The translations under genes and the position numbers were made by a program. DNA of 64,000 bases from Nocardia elegans NBRC 108235 (GTDB taxonomy: Bacteria > Actinomycetota > Actinomycetes > Mycobacteriales > Mycobacteriaceae): the NCBI RefSeq assembly GCF_001612845.1, contig NZ_BDBF01000043.1, forward strand, positions 1 through 64,000. Reading direction: 5' to 3'. The notes beneath the pieces were generated by a model. That model ran no database searches, had not been told where the DNA came from, and saw nothing but the letters and a program-made list of their open reading frames with translations. Shown here one piece after another: positions 10,905-20,117 of this stretch (positions are counted from its first letter, which is position 1; each line of letters starts with the position of its first letter).

Positions 10905-12274
10905 TCACGCGTCTGGTCGTCTTCGGCGGCACCGGTGATCTCGCTGGGCGCTACCTCTTGCCGGCCGTGGCCGCTCTGTTCCAGGCCGGGCATCTGGACA
11001 GCCGTTTCGAGGTGGTGTGCGCCGACCGGAAGGGCCGCGGCGACGAAGAGTTCCACGAGTGGGTGGTGGCCCAGCTCGAGGACCATGCCGCGGAGGCGCC
11101 GCCCGACGCCCGGAAGGCGGTCGCGGCCGCGACGCGGTACCGCAGGGCCGACATCCAGAACGCCGACGAGGTGGCGGCGGCTATCGCCGGCGACGGTCCG
11201 GTGGCGGTCTACCTCGCCCTGCCCCCGGCGGTGTTTCCAGCCGCGATCACGACGCTGCACGAGGTGGGACTGCCCGCGGGCAGCGGGATCGTCCTCGAGA
11301 AACCGTTCGGCGAAGACCTCGACAGTGCCGAGAAACTGAATCGGCTACTGGCCGATCTGGTGCCCGAGCGAGCCGTCTTCCGTGTGGACCACTTCCTCGC
11401 CATGACCACGGTGCAGAATCTGCTCGGCAGCAGGCTGGCCAATCGCGTCCTCGAATCCATTTGGAACAGCGCGCATATCGCCAAGGTGGAGATCGTCTGG
11501 GACGAAACCCTCACCCTCGAGGGCAGGGCCGGATACTACGACCACGTCGGCGCCCTCAAGGACATGGTGCAGAACCATCTGTTGCAACTGCTGTGCCTGA
11601 TCGCCATGGAACCCCCGATCACGCTGTCCGAACGGGACCTGCGCGACCGCAAGGTCGATGTGCTGCGCTCGGTGCGTCCGCTGACCGATGCCGATGTCGC
11701 CGCCCGCACGCGTCGCGGGCGATATCTCGCGGGACGGATCGGCGATCGCGACGTTCCGTCCTACGTGGACGAGGAGGGCGTCGACCCGCGTCGCCGGACC
11801 GAGACCTTCGCCGAGGTCGAACTGACGCTGGACAGCTGGCGATGGTCGGGAACGACCTTCGTGCTCCGCAGCGGCAAGGCGCTCGGGACCGATCGCAACG
11901 AGGTCGCCGTCCACTTCCGCCCGGTTCCACATATGCCCTTCGGTCATCAGGGAACGCCGGAGCCCAATGTGCTGCGGTTCGGGCTCGACCCCGAAAGCCT
12001 GTCGCTCGGTCTGACGGCCGTCGGCGCCACCGCCGGGACCCTGGTACCGCTCACACTGATCGCTCAGGTGCAACCGCCGGAGTTGCCGGCCTACGGCAGG
12101 CTACTGCTCGACGTACTGAACGGTGACCCGGCCCTCTCGATCCGCGCGGACGAGGCCGAACAGGCCTGGCGGGTGGTGACTCCGATCCTGTCGGCGTGGT
12201 CGCGCGATGTGGTGCCGCTCGACGAGTATCCGGCCGGGTCACAGGGACCGGCCGGCGCCGATCACAGCGAATGA
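10901..12274 (+). CDS. zwf: Glucose-6-phosphate 1-dehydrogenase
   Basis: Oxidises glucose 6-phosphate to 6-phosphogluconolactone, the entry step of the oxidative pentose phosphate pathway. 457 residues, at the short end for the family. N-terminal dinucleotide fold with FGGTGDLAGRYLLPA; FRVDHFLA is the active-site motif with the catalytic histidine; EKPFG precedes it. Translation is coupled to the upstream GH15 gene (ATGA overlap), and a gluconokinase follows seven bases downstream. It is not in the tkt-tal-zwf-opcA-pgl cluster usual for actinobacteria, so it is probably a second G6PDH in a carbohydrate operon. Confidence 0.95.
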   Translation: MITRLVVFGGTGDLAGRYLLPAVAALFQAGHLDSRFEVVCADRKGRGDEEFHEWVVAQLEDHAAEAPPDARKAVAAATRYRRADIQNADEVAAAIAGDGPVAVYLALPPAVFPAAITTLHEVGLPAGSGIVLEKPFGEDLDSAEKLNRLLADLVPERAVFRVDHFLAMTTVQNLLGSRLANRVLESIWNSAHIAKVEIVWDETLTLEGRAGYYDHVGALKDMVQNHLLQLLCLIAMEPPITLSERDLRDRKVDVLRSVRPLTDADVAARTRRGRYLAGRIGDRDVPSYVDEEGVDPRRRTETFAEVELTLDSWRWSGTTFVLRSGKALGTDRNEVAVHFRPVPHMPFGHQGTPEPNVLRFGLDPESLSLGLTAVGATAGTLVPLTLIAQVQPPELPAYGRLLLDVLNGDPALSIRADEAEQAWRVVTPILSAWSRDVVPLDEYPAGSQGPAGADHSE

Positions 12275-12280
12275 TCACCC

Positions 12281-12808
12281 GTGCCCGCGCCGACGCCCCG
12301 CCGGACGGTCCCGCCCTGCGTTGTCGTGACCGGAGTGTCGGGAACCGGCAAAACCACGACGGCCCGCCTGCTCGCCGCACGGCTCGACCTGCCGTTCGCC
12401 GACGCGGACGACTTCCACCCGCCGGCCAATATCGCCAAGATGACCGCCGGCATCGCGCTGAGTGACGCCGATCGCGAACCCTGGCTGATGTCGGTGAGCC
12501 ACTGGCTGCGCGACCGCCATCTCCGCGGAGACGGCGGTGTGGTCGCCTGTTCGGCGCTCAAACGCCGCTACCGCGACATCCTGCGTTCCGCCGCGCCGGA
12601 GACCGTCTTCCTGCTCCTGATCGCCGACCGGGAAACCCTCAGCGAACGCATCTCCCACCGCCACGGCCACTACATGCCGGTGTCGCTGCTCGAATCCCAG
12701 CTCGCGACACTCGAACCGCTCGAACCCGCCGAACGGGGCCTCATCCTGCACGCCGACCGGCCACCGGACGCCGTCGCCGACCAGGCCGTCGCCTTTCTGA
12801 CCGGATGA
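12281..12808 (+). CDS. gntK: Gluconokinase
   Basis: Phosphorylates gluconate to 6-phosphogluconate with ATP. The 175-residue P-loop kinase has Walker A GVSGTGKTT near residue 19. DADDFHPPANIAKM, HGHYMP and SQLATLEP are characteristic of GntK. GTG start, seven bases after zwf. With zwf upstream, two routes into 6-phosphogluconate are encoded side by side. A strong hairpin terminator 50 bases downstream ends the operon. Confidence 0.95.
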   Translation: MPAPTPRRTVPPCVVVTGVSGTGKTTTARLLAARLDLPFADADDFHPPANIAKMTAGIALSDADREPWLMSVSHWLRDRHLRGDGGVVACSALKRRYRDILRSAAPETVFLLLIADRETLSERISHRHGHYMPVSLLESQLATLEPLEPAERGLILHADRPPDAVADQAVAFLTG

Positions 12809-12858
12809 TCCCCTCCCACGCGGTGAGCGACGCTCGAAACGGTCCCCGGAACGCCTGC

Positions 12859-12887
12859 GGCCCACCACATCCGTGATGTGGTGGGCC
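12859..12887 (+). terminator. Hairpin terminator after gntK
   Basis: A perfect 12-bp stem GGCCCACCACAT/ATGTGGTGGGCC with a 5-base loop, without a long T-run. It sits between gntK (plus) and a tiny minus-strand frame, so it may serve both strands. Confidence 0.7.
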
Positions 12888-12908
12888 GGGTTGTGTCGTG
12901 ATGGGTGG

Positions 12909-12974
12909 TCAGGCCGCGCTACCGCTGGCCCCCAGCGCAGCCAACATGTCCACGAGCACAGTCAGAAAGTCCAT
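12909..12974 (-). CDS. Tiny hydrophobic peptide (21 residues)
   Basis: The frame encodes 21 residues: a hydrophobic helix MDFLTVLVDMLAAL followed by a small Gly/Ser/Ala tail. GAAAGGT lies about nine bases upstream of the ATG, which is good for this window. The product would be an amphipathic or membrane-active peptide. It resembles in style, not in clear sequence, the 38-residue peptide at 24414-24530: hydrophobic plus GSA motifs. It lies alone between the gntK terminator and an enoyl-CoA hydratase gene. Function unknown; it could also be a chance frame. Confidence 0.4.
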   Translation of the reverse strand: MDFLTVLVDMLAALGASGSAA

Positions 12975-13109
12975 TCGGGTCTTACCTTTCGATTCAGCGG
13001 AGGGTGCCAGCATGCATGCCGAACGTTGCCGCAAGGTTATGCGCTGGTGAAGTCGAGTCGCCCGGACGAGAAGGGAATATCCGATACGAGAGATTGATAT
13101 TCTTCCCTC

Positions 13110-13925
13110 ATGACTGACGATCTCGGTGCGGCGGGGCTGCGATTCGAGCGCGACGGCGTGATCGGATGGTGCGTGATCGACCGGCCCGCAGCGCGCAACG
13201 CGCTGACGCCGGCGATGTATTTCGGCATCAAACGCGCGGTGCACCTGGTCAATTCGGATCCGGATCTGGCGGCGTTGATCATCACGGGTACCGATGACGT
13301 GTTCGCGCCGGGCGGCGACCTGGGCGGGCGCGCCGAGCCCGGGGATGCGTTGCCGCCGGAGCTGTCGGGCCAGGATGTGCTGCCCTTCCTCGCCATTCGT
13401 GACAGCCGCGCCCCGGTGGTGTCGGCGGTGAACGGGATCTGTCAGGCGGGCGGTCTGCTCATCGCGATGATGTCCGATATCGCGGTCGCCAGCGAGCGGG
13501 CGGTGTTCCGGGTGCCGGAGCTACTGCGCGGCATTCCCGACGCCACCTACGCCGCGGTGCTGCCCGCCCATGTCGGCGTGGCGGTGGCTCGGGATCTGCT
13601 GTTGTCGGCGCGGCGATTCGACGCCGACGAAGCGCGGCGACTCGGCGTCATCAGCCGGGTGGTGGCGCACGAGCGACTGCGCGAGGAGGCCGTCGCGGCC
13701 GTCTCCGAGATCCTGCAGACCGCACCGCAGGCCCGCGCACAGGTGAAACGCATGCTGAACGAGCGCTACGGCAGCATCGACTATCAGACTATGTTCCTCG
13801 CCCTGGAAACCTCGCCGGAACCGCGGGAGGGAATGCGCGCCTTCATGGAAAAGCGTGCGCCGCAATGGATTCCCGAGGGACTGCCCACGTCCGGCGAGCG
13901 CAGGCCTCAGGGCAGCATGCCGTAG
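13110..13925 (+). CDS. Enoyl-CoA hydratase/isomerase family protein
   Basis: Crotonase-fold protein of 271 residues. It has DRPAARNALTPAM near the N-terminus, the CoA-binding FAPGGDLGG oxyanion segment near residue 67, and a VNGICQAGG second oxyanion region near residue 110. The usual catalytic glutamates of classical hydratases are not clearly placed in RVPELLRGIPDA, so isomerase or hydrolase activity on an acyl-CoA is possible. Its 3' end overlaps the convergent PPOX gene by 19 bases. Specific substrate unknown. Confidence 0.85.
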   Translation: MTDDLGAAGLRFERDGVIGWCVIDRPAARNALTPAMYFGIKRAVHLVNSDPDLAALIITGTDDVFAPGGDLGGRAEPGDALPPELSGQDVLPFLAIRDSRAPVVSAVNGICQAGGLLIAMMSDIAVASERAVFRVPELLRGIPDATYAAVLPAHVGVAVARDLLLSARRFDADEARRLGVISRVVAHERLREEAVAAVSEILQTAPQARAQVKRMLNERYGSIDYQTMFLALETSPEPREGMRAFMEKRAPQWIPEGLPTSGERRPQGSMP

Positions 13926-14326
13926 GCGCGGGTGGGACGCAGACGCGCGATCACCCGGCGGTCGGCGACCATCGCGCGGCGATAGTCCGCCCAGTCCGGG
14001 TGCTCGCCGCTGAGCGCCCGGTAGTAGGCGATCAGCTCCTCGACGGTGGCGTCGTCGGCGGTCGCGGCCACCGGGGTCAGCTCGACATCGGCCTCCAGGA
14101 CGGCGTAGGCCCAGAAGTCGTCACGGGTGACGTGCAGGGCCGCCCACGGCTCCCGGCGCAGATTGGCGTATTTGGCCCGGTCCGCCGTGATGGAGATCCG
14201 GATGATGCCGTCCGGGGCGACCCAGTGGGTGACGTTCGACAGCTGCGGACGCCCGTTGCGACGCAGGGTGGTCAGGACGGATCGCGAGGTCGTACGGGCG
14301 AAGTCGAGCGCGGTGTCGAGTTCCAT
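13907..14326 (-). CDS. PPOX-class pyridoxamine 5'-phosphate oxidase-like / F420-binding protein
   Basis: A split beta-barrel flavin- or F420-binding protein of 139 residues. It reads ...SRSVLTTLRRNGRPQLSNVTH at the start, then a DFWAYAVLEADVEL strand and a C-terminal YRRAMVADRR...PTRAYG segment, as in actinobacterial F420-dependent PPOX proteins. The ATG at 14326 is chosen because the sequence after it aligns with the fold; a TTG at 14374, touching the upstream stop, is the alternative. Substrate unknown. Likely co-transcribed with the DUF2165 gene. Confidence 0.8.
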   Translation of the reverse strand: MELDTALDFARTTSRSVLTTLRRNGRPQLSNVTHWVAPDGIIRISITADRAKYANLRREPWAALHVTRDDFWAYAVLEADVELTPVAATADDATVEELIAYYRALSGEHPDWADYRRAMVADRRVIARLRPTRAYGMLP

Positions 14327-14375
14327 ACGCGCTGCAACCCCGGCCGCGCGGACACTGTTCCCGCACAGCCGCAAC

Positions 14376-14936
14376 TCATTCCGACGGCGCGGCGGCCCGC
14401 GGCGCCGAGTCGGGCAGATGTACCAGCACCAGGCCGATGCCCGCGATCAGGAAGTTCTGCAACGCCGCCGAGGAGGCGTTGACCTCCTTGTTCGCCCACA
14501 TCCGGAACCACTCCCCGCCGACGGTCAGGAACGCCCCCGCGAACAGCAGCACCGCCATCGTCCAACCGATACTGGACAACTTCGCCGCGGTGCCGGGTCG
14601 CACCGGCACCCGGCGTGGCCGCCCGCTCAGCTCCCGCAGCCAGCAGGCCGCGGCGACGAGGAGCACGAGGGCGATCGAGAACTCCCAGATCACCACGAGG
14701 ATGTAGACGACGAGCGCGATGTCGCCGTTGGTGAGAGCACGCCAGTCGGTGCCCGGATTGTGGATCGTGGCCCGCATCGACAGCACAGCGGCCACCCCGC
14801 GGCGATTGGTGACGGTGTCGGTGCAGTTGGTGATCGCGACGAACAAGTAGTAGAAGCCGGTGATCGTCGCGAGTACCGCCACCGCCGTCCGTCGGCTACC
14901 GAGCACGTCGAGAATTCCCGCACCGCCGATTCGCAT
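14376..14936 (-). CDS. DUF2165-family small integral membrane protein
   Basis: 186 residues with four predicted membrane helices, near residues 15-35, 72-95, 120-140 and 160-175. The pattern YYLFVAITNCTDTVTNR followed by a long loop and GGEWFRMWAN matches DUF2165. No enzymatic motif is visible and the function of the family is unknown. The stop lies two bases before the alternative start of the PPOX gene, so the two are probably one transcript. Confidence 0.75.
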   Translation of the reverse strand: MRIGGAGILDVLGSRRTAVAVLATITGFYYLFVAITNCTDTVTNRRGVAAVLSMRATIHNPGTDWRALTNGDIALVVYILVVIWEFSIALVLLVAAACWLRELSGRPRRVPVRPGTAAKLSSIGWTMAVLLFAGAFLTVGGEWFRMWANKEVNASSAALQNFLIAGIGLVLVHLPDSAPRAAAPSE

Positions 14937-15177
14937 GATGCTTACCTAAACGGTTCGGCGAAACCGCGTCAACCGCAGCGGCTTCCCATCAACGACCAAG
15001 TGCGAAGGGGCTTTTCGCGAGAGACGGCGACTCGCCCGATCTCCTCCCACGCCACCCGCGGCAACGGAATCCCGCAATGGGTACTTGTCGATCCCCCACC
15101 GGCAGCGTCCCAGCTGTCACCATGGTCTGCGGGACCCCGCCGTCCCCCACCGAGTCGAATCAGAGGAGCGTGATCGC

Positions 15178-16563
15178 ATGCCCGCCGAAACCCCGGCGAC
15201 CGAATCCGTGGATGCCGTCGTCATCGGCATGGGGCCCGGCGGCGAGGCCGTGGCGACCGAATTGGCGCGCGCCGGACTCGCGGTGGTCGGCGTCGAAGGC
15301 CGGTTGCTGGGCGGCGAATGCCCCTACTACGCCTGTGTGCCGACCAAGATGATGGTGCGCGCCGCCGAGACCCTGGCCGAGGCGCGCCGGGTCGGCACCC
15401 TCGCGGGAAGCGCCCAGGTGCAGGCGGATTGGGCGCCGGTGGCGAAGCGGATCCGCGACGAAGCGACCGACAACTGGGACGACAAGGTCGCGGTCGAACG
15501 GTTCGAGTCCGCCGGCGGAACCTTCGTGCGGGGCTGGGGGCGCATCACCGGTCCGGGCCAGGTCCGCGTCGATACCGCCGACGGACCGCGCGACTTCCGC
15601 GCGCTGCGGGCGATCGTGCTGAATCCCGGCACCGCCCCGTCCGTACCGCCGATCGAGGGTCTGGCCGACACCCCGTACTGGACCAATCGCGAGGCGGTGA
15701 CCACCACCGAGGCGCCGGAATCGTTGATCGTGCTCGGCGGCGGACCGGTCGGCGCGGAATTCGCCCAGATCTTCTCGCGGTTCGGCGCCGAGGTGACGAT
15801 GGTCGTGCGCAGCCGGCTGCTCCCGCGCGCCGAGCCCGAGGCCGCCGACCTGCTCGCGAAAGTCTTTGCCGAAGAGAGTATTTCGGTACGCACCGGCGTC
15901 GAGGCCACCCGGATCGACCACGACGGCAGCTATTTCACCGTCCGGCTGAGCAACGGTGATCCGATCCGCGCCCAGCGCCTGCTGGTCGCCGCCGGCCGCT
16001 ACACCGATCTGTCCGCACTGGGCGTAGGCGCCATCGGCCTGGACGAACAGGCGCACGGCATCCGGGTCGACGACCGGCTGCGCGCCGCCGAGGGGGTCTG
16101 GGCGATCGGGGACGTCACCGGGCACGGCGCCTTCACCCACATGTCCATGTACCAGGCGCGCATCGCCGCCGCGGACATCCTCGGTTCTCTTACCGAGCCC
16201 GCGCAGTATCACGCGGTTCCCAATGTCACCTTCACCGAACCGGAAGTGGGCGCGGTCGGGATGACGGAGTCGCAGGCCCGCGACGCCGGACTGAGCGTCT
16301 GGACCGGACGGGCCGAGGTTCCGGATTCGACCCGCGGCTGGATTCACGGGCCCGGCAACGCCGGATTCGTCAAGCTGGTCGCCGACGCCGATCGCGGCAT
16401 CCTGGTCGGCGCCACCTCGGTCGGCCCGGTCGGTGGCGAGGTGCTGAGCGCCTTGGCCGTCGCGGTGCACGCCCGGGTGCCGGTCACCACGCTGCGGGAG
16501 ATGATCTACGCCTACCCCACCTTCCACCGCGCGATCGAGGCCGCCCTCGCCGACCTCGGCTAG
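15178..16563 (+). CDS. FAD-dependent pyridine nucleotide-disulfide oxidoreductase (dihydrolipoamide dehydrogenase-like)
   Basis: 461 residues. N-terminal FAD motif VIGMGPGGEAVATELA; redox-active disulfide in GGECPYYACVPTK, with the two cysteines separated by four residues as in lipoamide dehydrogenase and mercuric reductase. A second dinucleotide fold LGGGPVGAEFAQ is near residue 183; a FAD segment WAIGDVTGHGAFTHM and a C-terminal dimerisation domain ending AYPTFHRAIEAAL follow. The ATG at 15178 has AGAGGAG ten bases upstream. Not next to 2-oxoacid dehydrogenase genes, so it is more likely a reductase of unknown electron acceptor than the housekeeping Lpd. Confidence 0.85.
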   Translation: MPAETPATESVDAVVIGMGPGGEAVATELARAGLAVVGVEGRLLGGECPYYACVPTKMMVRAAETLAEARRVGTLAGSAQVQADWAPVAKRIRDEATDNWDDKVAVERFESAGGTFVRGWGRITGPGQVRVDTADGPRDFRALRAIVLNPGTAPSVPPIEGLADTPYWTNREAVTTTEAPESLIVLGGGPVGAEFAQIFSRFGAEVTMVVRSRLLPRAEPEAADLLAKVFAEESISVRTGVEATRIDHDGSYFTVRLSNGDPIRAQRLLVAAGRYTDLSALGVGAIGLDEQAHGIRVDDRLRAAEGVWAIGDVTGHGAFTHMSMYQARIAAADILGSLTEPAQYHAVPNVTFTEPEVGAVGMTESQARDAGLSVWTGRAEVPDSTRGWIHGPGNAGFVKLVADADRGILVGATSVGPVGGEVLSALAVAVHARVPVTTLREMIYAYPTFHRAIEAALADLG

Positions 16564-16621
16564 TCCGGCCCATCTCGCCGAACCGGACGCGACGACGCGG
16601 ATTCGGCCGCATAATCGGCCC

Positions 16622-16963
16622 ATGGCCGATGCCGACGACGTCCGGCGAATTGCGCTGGGACTACCCGAGTCCACCGAAGCGCCGCATTTCGACATGCCGT
16701 CGTTCCGCGTCCGCAAGGCGATCTTCGCGACGCTGCCCGATCCCGCACACGCCCACGTGATGGCGAGTGAAGCCGATATCCGGGAGGCGGTCGCGGAATA
16801 TCCGGACTGCTGCGCGGAGAAGTGGTGGGGCAAGCGCCTGTCGGCGGTCCGCGTCGACCTCGGCGCCGCCGACACCGGCCTACTGAGCGAGTTGCTCACC
16901 GACGCCTGGCGACACAAGGCGCCGCGCACCCTGGTGCGCGCCTTCGACGCGGCTTCCGGATAG
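16622..16963 (+). CDS. MmcQ/YjbR family protein
   Basis: 113 residues with the YjbR-like layout: ALGLPESTEAPHFDMPSFRV near the start, RKAIFATL in the middle, and a C-terminal helix DAWRHKAPRTLVRAF. The family has a DNA-binding-like fold, but no firm cellular role is established. It follows the oxidoreductase gene by 58 bases on the same strand. Confidence 0.85.
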   Translation: MADADDVRRIALGLPESTEAPHFDMPSFRVRKAIFATLPDPAHAHVMASEADIREAVAEYPDCCAEKWWGKRLSAVRVDLGAADTGLLSELLTDAWRHKAPRTLVRAFDAASG

Positions 16964-17014
16964 CCCGCATCGTCTGGTCCGCATCGTCGCCGAGCCGCTA
17001 CCACTGGAGGAAAA

Positions 17015-17458
17015 ATGCTGTCGCTGCAAGAGATTTCGGATCGGATCGAGATCGAGGATCTGATGGTCCGATACTCCCATGCCGTGGACACCCAGCAGTG
17101 GGATCTGCTCGACGACGTCTTCACCGCCGACGCGCAGATCGACTACTCGGCCATGGGCGGCGCCAGCGGAGGCCTGCCCGAGATCAAGAAGTTCCTCGCC
17201 ACGGTGATGCCGAACTTTCCCGCCTTCCAGCATCTGATCAGCAACTCCTCCATCACCGTCGACGGCGATACCGCCACCGGCCGCACCATGTGCCACAACC
17301 CGATGCTCGTCGGCGAAGCGGAGGGCAAGCAGAACCTCATGCTGTGCGGCCTGTGGTATCTGGATACCTTCACCCGCGTGGACGGCGCCTGGCGGATCGC
17401 GCGGCGGGTCGAGGAGAAGAGCTACATGTTCCTGGCCGCCACCCCCGGCTCCCAGTAA
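17015..17458 (+). CDS. SnoaL/NTF2-like family protein
   Basis: 147 residues. The first helix LQEISDRIEIEDLMVRYSHAVDTQQWDLLDDVFTAD and the beta-sheet ending in DTFTRVDGAWRIARRVEEK match the SnoaL-like NTF2 fold. Members are isomerases, dehydratases or hydroxylase-like enzymes with a cone-shaped pocket. The His/Asp pair in the first helices is present, but the substrate cannot be predicted. A GGAGG ribosome site precedes the ATG. Confidence 0.85.
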   Translation: MLSLQEISDRIEIEDLMVRYSHAVDTQQWDLLDDVFTADAQIDYSAMGGASGGLPEIKKFLATVMPNFPAFQHLISNSSITVDGDTATGRTMCHNPMLVGEAEGKQNLMLCGLWYLDTFTRVDGAWRIARRVEEKSYMFLAATPGSQ

Positions 17459-17570
17459 AGCGCCTCCCTAGAACCTGTTACTGTTCGCGCGTGCGGCTCG
17501 ACATTTCCTCACCGTTGCAGCGCTGTTCGCCGAATCACCGCTGGGCGCGGGCTCCCCACAGGGCGGACGC

Positions 17571-18785
17571 GTGATCGCCGATTTCACCGAGCACTGGCTG
17601 CTCTACTGCTCGATTCCGGTGATCGCCGCCTTCATCGGCTGGACCACCAAACTCGTCGCCGTCGAAATGCTGTGCCGCCCATTGGAATTCCGCGGCATCC
17701 CGCCCTGGTTCGGGTGGCAGGGCGTGATCCCGAAGGCGGCGCCGCGGATGGCGACGATCGCGGTGGACCTGATGTTCTCGCGGCTGATCGATCCGCAGGA
17801 GATCCTCGGCCGCATCGACGTCGCCGAGCTCACCACCACCCTGCGCGAACCGCTCGACGACGCCGTCGCGCACACCGTCGACGAGCTGATGATGCGCTAC
17901 GAACCGCGACTGTGGGTGACCATGCCGCAGTTCGCCCGCGAGGCGATGATCCGCCGGGTCCAGCGCGATGTCCCCGACCTCATCGACGAGATCGTCACCG
18001 ACCTGCGGACCAATCTCGACCAGATCATGGATCTGCGGTCCATCGCCATCGACACCCTGGTCAACGACAAGGCGCTGCTGGTGGAGATGGTGCGCCGGGT
18101 GGGCCATCACGAACTGCGCTTCATCGTGCGCTCCGGCCTGCTGTTCGGCACCCTGCTGGGCTTCGTCCAGATGATCACCTGGGCCTTCACCCACTCCTCG
18201 TGGCTGATGCCGCTGTTCGGCGGATTCACCGGCCTGGTCACCGACTGGCTGGCACTGCAAATGATCTTCCGGCCCGTGCGGCCGTGGCGGATCTTCGGCC
18301 GGGTCGGCTGGCAAGGCTTGTTCCACAAGCGCCGCGAACAGGTCTGCATCGACTACGGCGATCTGATCGCCACCGAAATCCTCACCCCGGCCAAGATGCT
18401 CGAGGCGGTCCTCAACGGGGAGCGCTCGGACCGGCTGGCGTCGATTCTGGCGCGACGGATGGACGAATTCATCGATACGCAGTCCGCACCCGCGCGACCG
18501 CTGGTGATGCTGGTCGCCGGCGATTCCATCACCCGGGTCAAACGCGAGATCGTCCCCGAGATGCTGGCCTACATCCGCAGTGCCGCAGCCGGATTCGAAG
18601 ATCACGCGATGCGCACGCTGGATCTGCGCAATCTGGTGATCGAGAAGACCCGCCAGCTCACCGACGACGAATACGAAGGGTTGCTGCGCCCGGCGTTCAA
18701 GCAGGACGAGTGGAAACTGGTCGCCATCGGCGGCGTGCTCGGCTTTCTGGTGGGTGAACTGCAGGTGCACCTGCTGCTCAGCTGA
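17571..18785 (+). CDS. DUF445-family membrane protein
   Basis: 404 residues from a GTG. A membrane helix lies at residues 8-28 followed by GWTTKLVAVEMLCRPLEF, the family motif. A long cytosolic helical stretch, a second pair of helices near residues 185-225 with GGFTGLVTDWLALQMIFRP (a repeat of the first motif) and a C-terminal hydrophobic helix follow. The duplicated motif is typical of DUF445/YheB proteins. Function unknown; probably an inner-membrane protein. Confidence 0.8.
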   Translation: MIADFTEHWLLYCSIPVIAAFIGWTTKLVAVEMLCRPLEFRGIPPWFGWQGVIPKAAPRMATIAVDLMFSRLIDPQEILGRIDVAELTTTLREPLDDAVAHTVDELMMRYEPRLWVTMPQFAREAMIRRVQRDVPDLIDEIVTDLRTNLDQIMDLRSIAIDTLVNDKALLVEMVRRVGHHELRFIVRSGLLFGTLLGFVQMITWAFTHSSWLMPLFGGFTGLVTDWLALQMIFRPVRPWRIFGRVGWQGLFHKRREQVCIDYGDLIATEILTPAKMLEAVLNGERSDRLASILARRMDEFIDTQSAPARPLVMLVAGDSITRVKREIVPEMLAYIRSAAAGFEDHAMRTLDLRNLVIEKTRQLTDDEYEGLLRPAFKQDEWKLVAIGGVLGFLVGELQVHLLLS

Positions 18786-18873
18786 GGTCACATACGCAGC
18801 GCGCTGACCTGCGGATTCGCGGTTGCGCGCCGCCATCGGCTATTGTTTTTCTCGCACCGCCGCGAGGCGGGAT

Positions 18874-18949
18874 GCGGATGTAGCGCAGTTGGTAGCGCAT
18901 CACCTTGCCAAGGTGAGGGTCGCGGGTTCGAATCCCGTCATCCGCTCCA
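18874..18949 (+). tRNA. tRNA-Gly (anticodon GCC)
   Basis: Acceptor GCGGATG/CATCCGC, anticodon loop with GCC, T-arm GCGGG-TTCGAAT-CCCGT, and an encoded CCA at 18947-18949. Confidence 0.96.
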
Positions 18950-19211
18950 CGAAAGTACCGGACCGGTCGTCGAGCCATCCTGCTCGCAGCCGGAGTCCAC
19001 ATCTCAAGCGCTCCTCCTTGGTCGGCAGGGGCGAAGTCCCGATCCCGACAAGCTCCCAGCAGCGGGCAGTCGACCGCGGCCTGTCGGCCACCTCGATTCG
19101 TAAAATCCTGTGCGCGTTCCGCATTCGACTCCGCCGGGCACCGCTCATTGCCCGGCCGCAGTCTCGGCGAGACCGCGATGTTGCTCGTAGCACCCACCTC
19201 AGGAAGGACGC

Positions 19212-20117
19212 ATGTCCACCACTACCGAATCCGCGCTGGACGATCTGTATGCGGCCATCGAGAAATCCGCGCGGCTGGCGAACGTCGCCTGCACTCCGGA
19301 CGCTGTGTGGCCGGTCCTGAACGCGTACGGCCCGATGCTCGCGCAATCGGTGATCTCTTTCCGGGTGGTCACCCAAGCCCGTCGCTCGGGCGACCTCGAC
19401 TATCGCTTTCTCACGCTGCCGAAAGCCATCGACCCCTACGACATCGCGCGTTCGAACGGGCTGATCCCGGAGACCGATCATCCGATCGGCTCACTGCTGG
19501 ACCAGGTCCGCGAGCAATTCCCCGTGGACAGCTACGGCATCGACATCGGTGTCGCCGGCGGCTTCAAGAAGATCTGGCCGTTCTTTCCCGCGGACGGCGT
19601 GCAGAGGGTGTCGGAACTCGCCGCACTACCCGCCATGCCGGCCGGTCTCGCCGACCACGCCGATATGTTCGCCCGGCACGGCTTGGCGGACAAGGTCGGC
19701 CTACTCGGCATCGACTACCACGACAAGACGATGAACGTGTACTTCCCCGGGCTTCCCGCCGACCACTTCGCACCCGACGCCATCGCGTCGCTGCATCGGG
19801 ATGCCGGATTCCCGGAACCCAGCGCGCAATTCCTCTCGCTCACCGCGAAGGCATTCGACATATACGCCACGTTCAGCTGGGAATCGTCGCGGATCGAGCG
19901 CCTGTGCTTCCCGGTCATAACATCCGACCCGGCCGCCCTCGCCGTCCCGATCGACCCGCGCTTCCTGGAACTCGCCGACCAGGTGCCCTACGCCACGAAC
20001 GACCGGCGATTCACCTATGCCGCCACCTCGTCGCCCGAGGGCGAGTCCTACAAATTCAGCTGGTTCTACCAGTGGCAGCCCAGGATCCTGGACAAGATGA
20101 AAACATCCGATTCGTAA
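19212..20117 (+). CDS. Aromatic prenyltransferase, NphB/CloQ (ABBA) family
   Basis: 301 residues, closely following Streptomyces NphB in outline. It opens DDLYAAIEKSARLANVAC; has DYRFLTLPK where NphB has its DxxxSxP segment; then GVAGGFKKIWPFFPADGV, YHDKTMNVYFPGLPA and IERLCFPVITSDP. These strands hold the diphosphate-binding lysines and arginines of the barrel. The family adds a geranyl, dimethylallyl or longer prenyl group to phenolic or phenazine acceptors. AGGAAGGA lies six bases before the ATG. No polyketide synthase, phenazine or other scaffold gene is nearby, so the acceptor is unknown. Convergent with an ectB. Confidence 0.9.
   Translation: MSTTTESALDDLYAAIEKSARLANVACTPDAVWPVLNAYGPMLAQSVISFRVVTQARRSGDLDYRFLTLPKAIDPYDIARSNGLIPETDHPIGSLLDQVREQFPVDSYGIDIGVAGGFKKIWPFFPADGVQRVSELAALPAMPAGLADHADMFARHGLADKVGLLGIDYHDKTMNVYFPGLPADHFAPDAIASLHRDAGFPEPSAQFLSLTAKAFDIYATFSWESSRIERLCFPVITSDPAALAVPIDPRFLELADQVPYATNDRRFTYAATSSPEGESYKFSWFYQWQPRILDKMKTSDS

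Noticed and set aside
15160..17124. Minus-strand open frame of 654 codons
   Set aside because: Antisense to the oxidoreductase, YjbR and NTF2-like genes.
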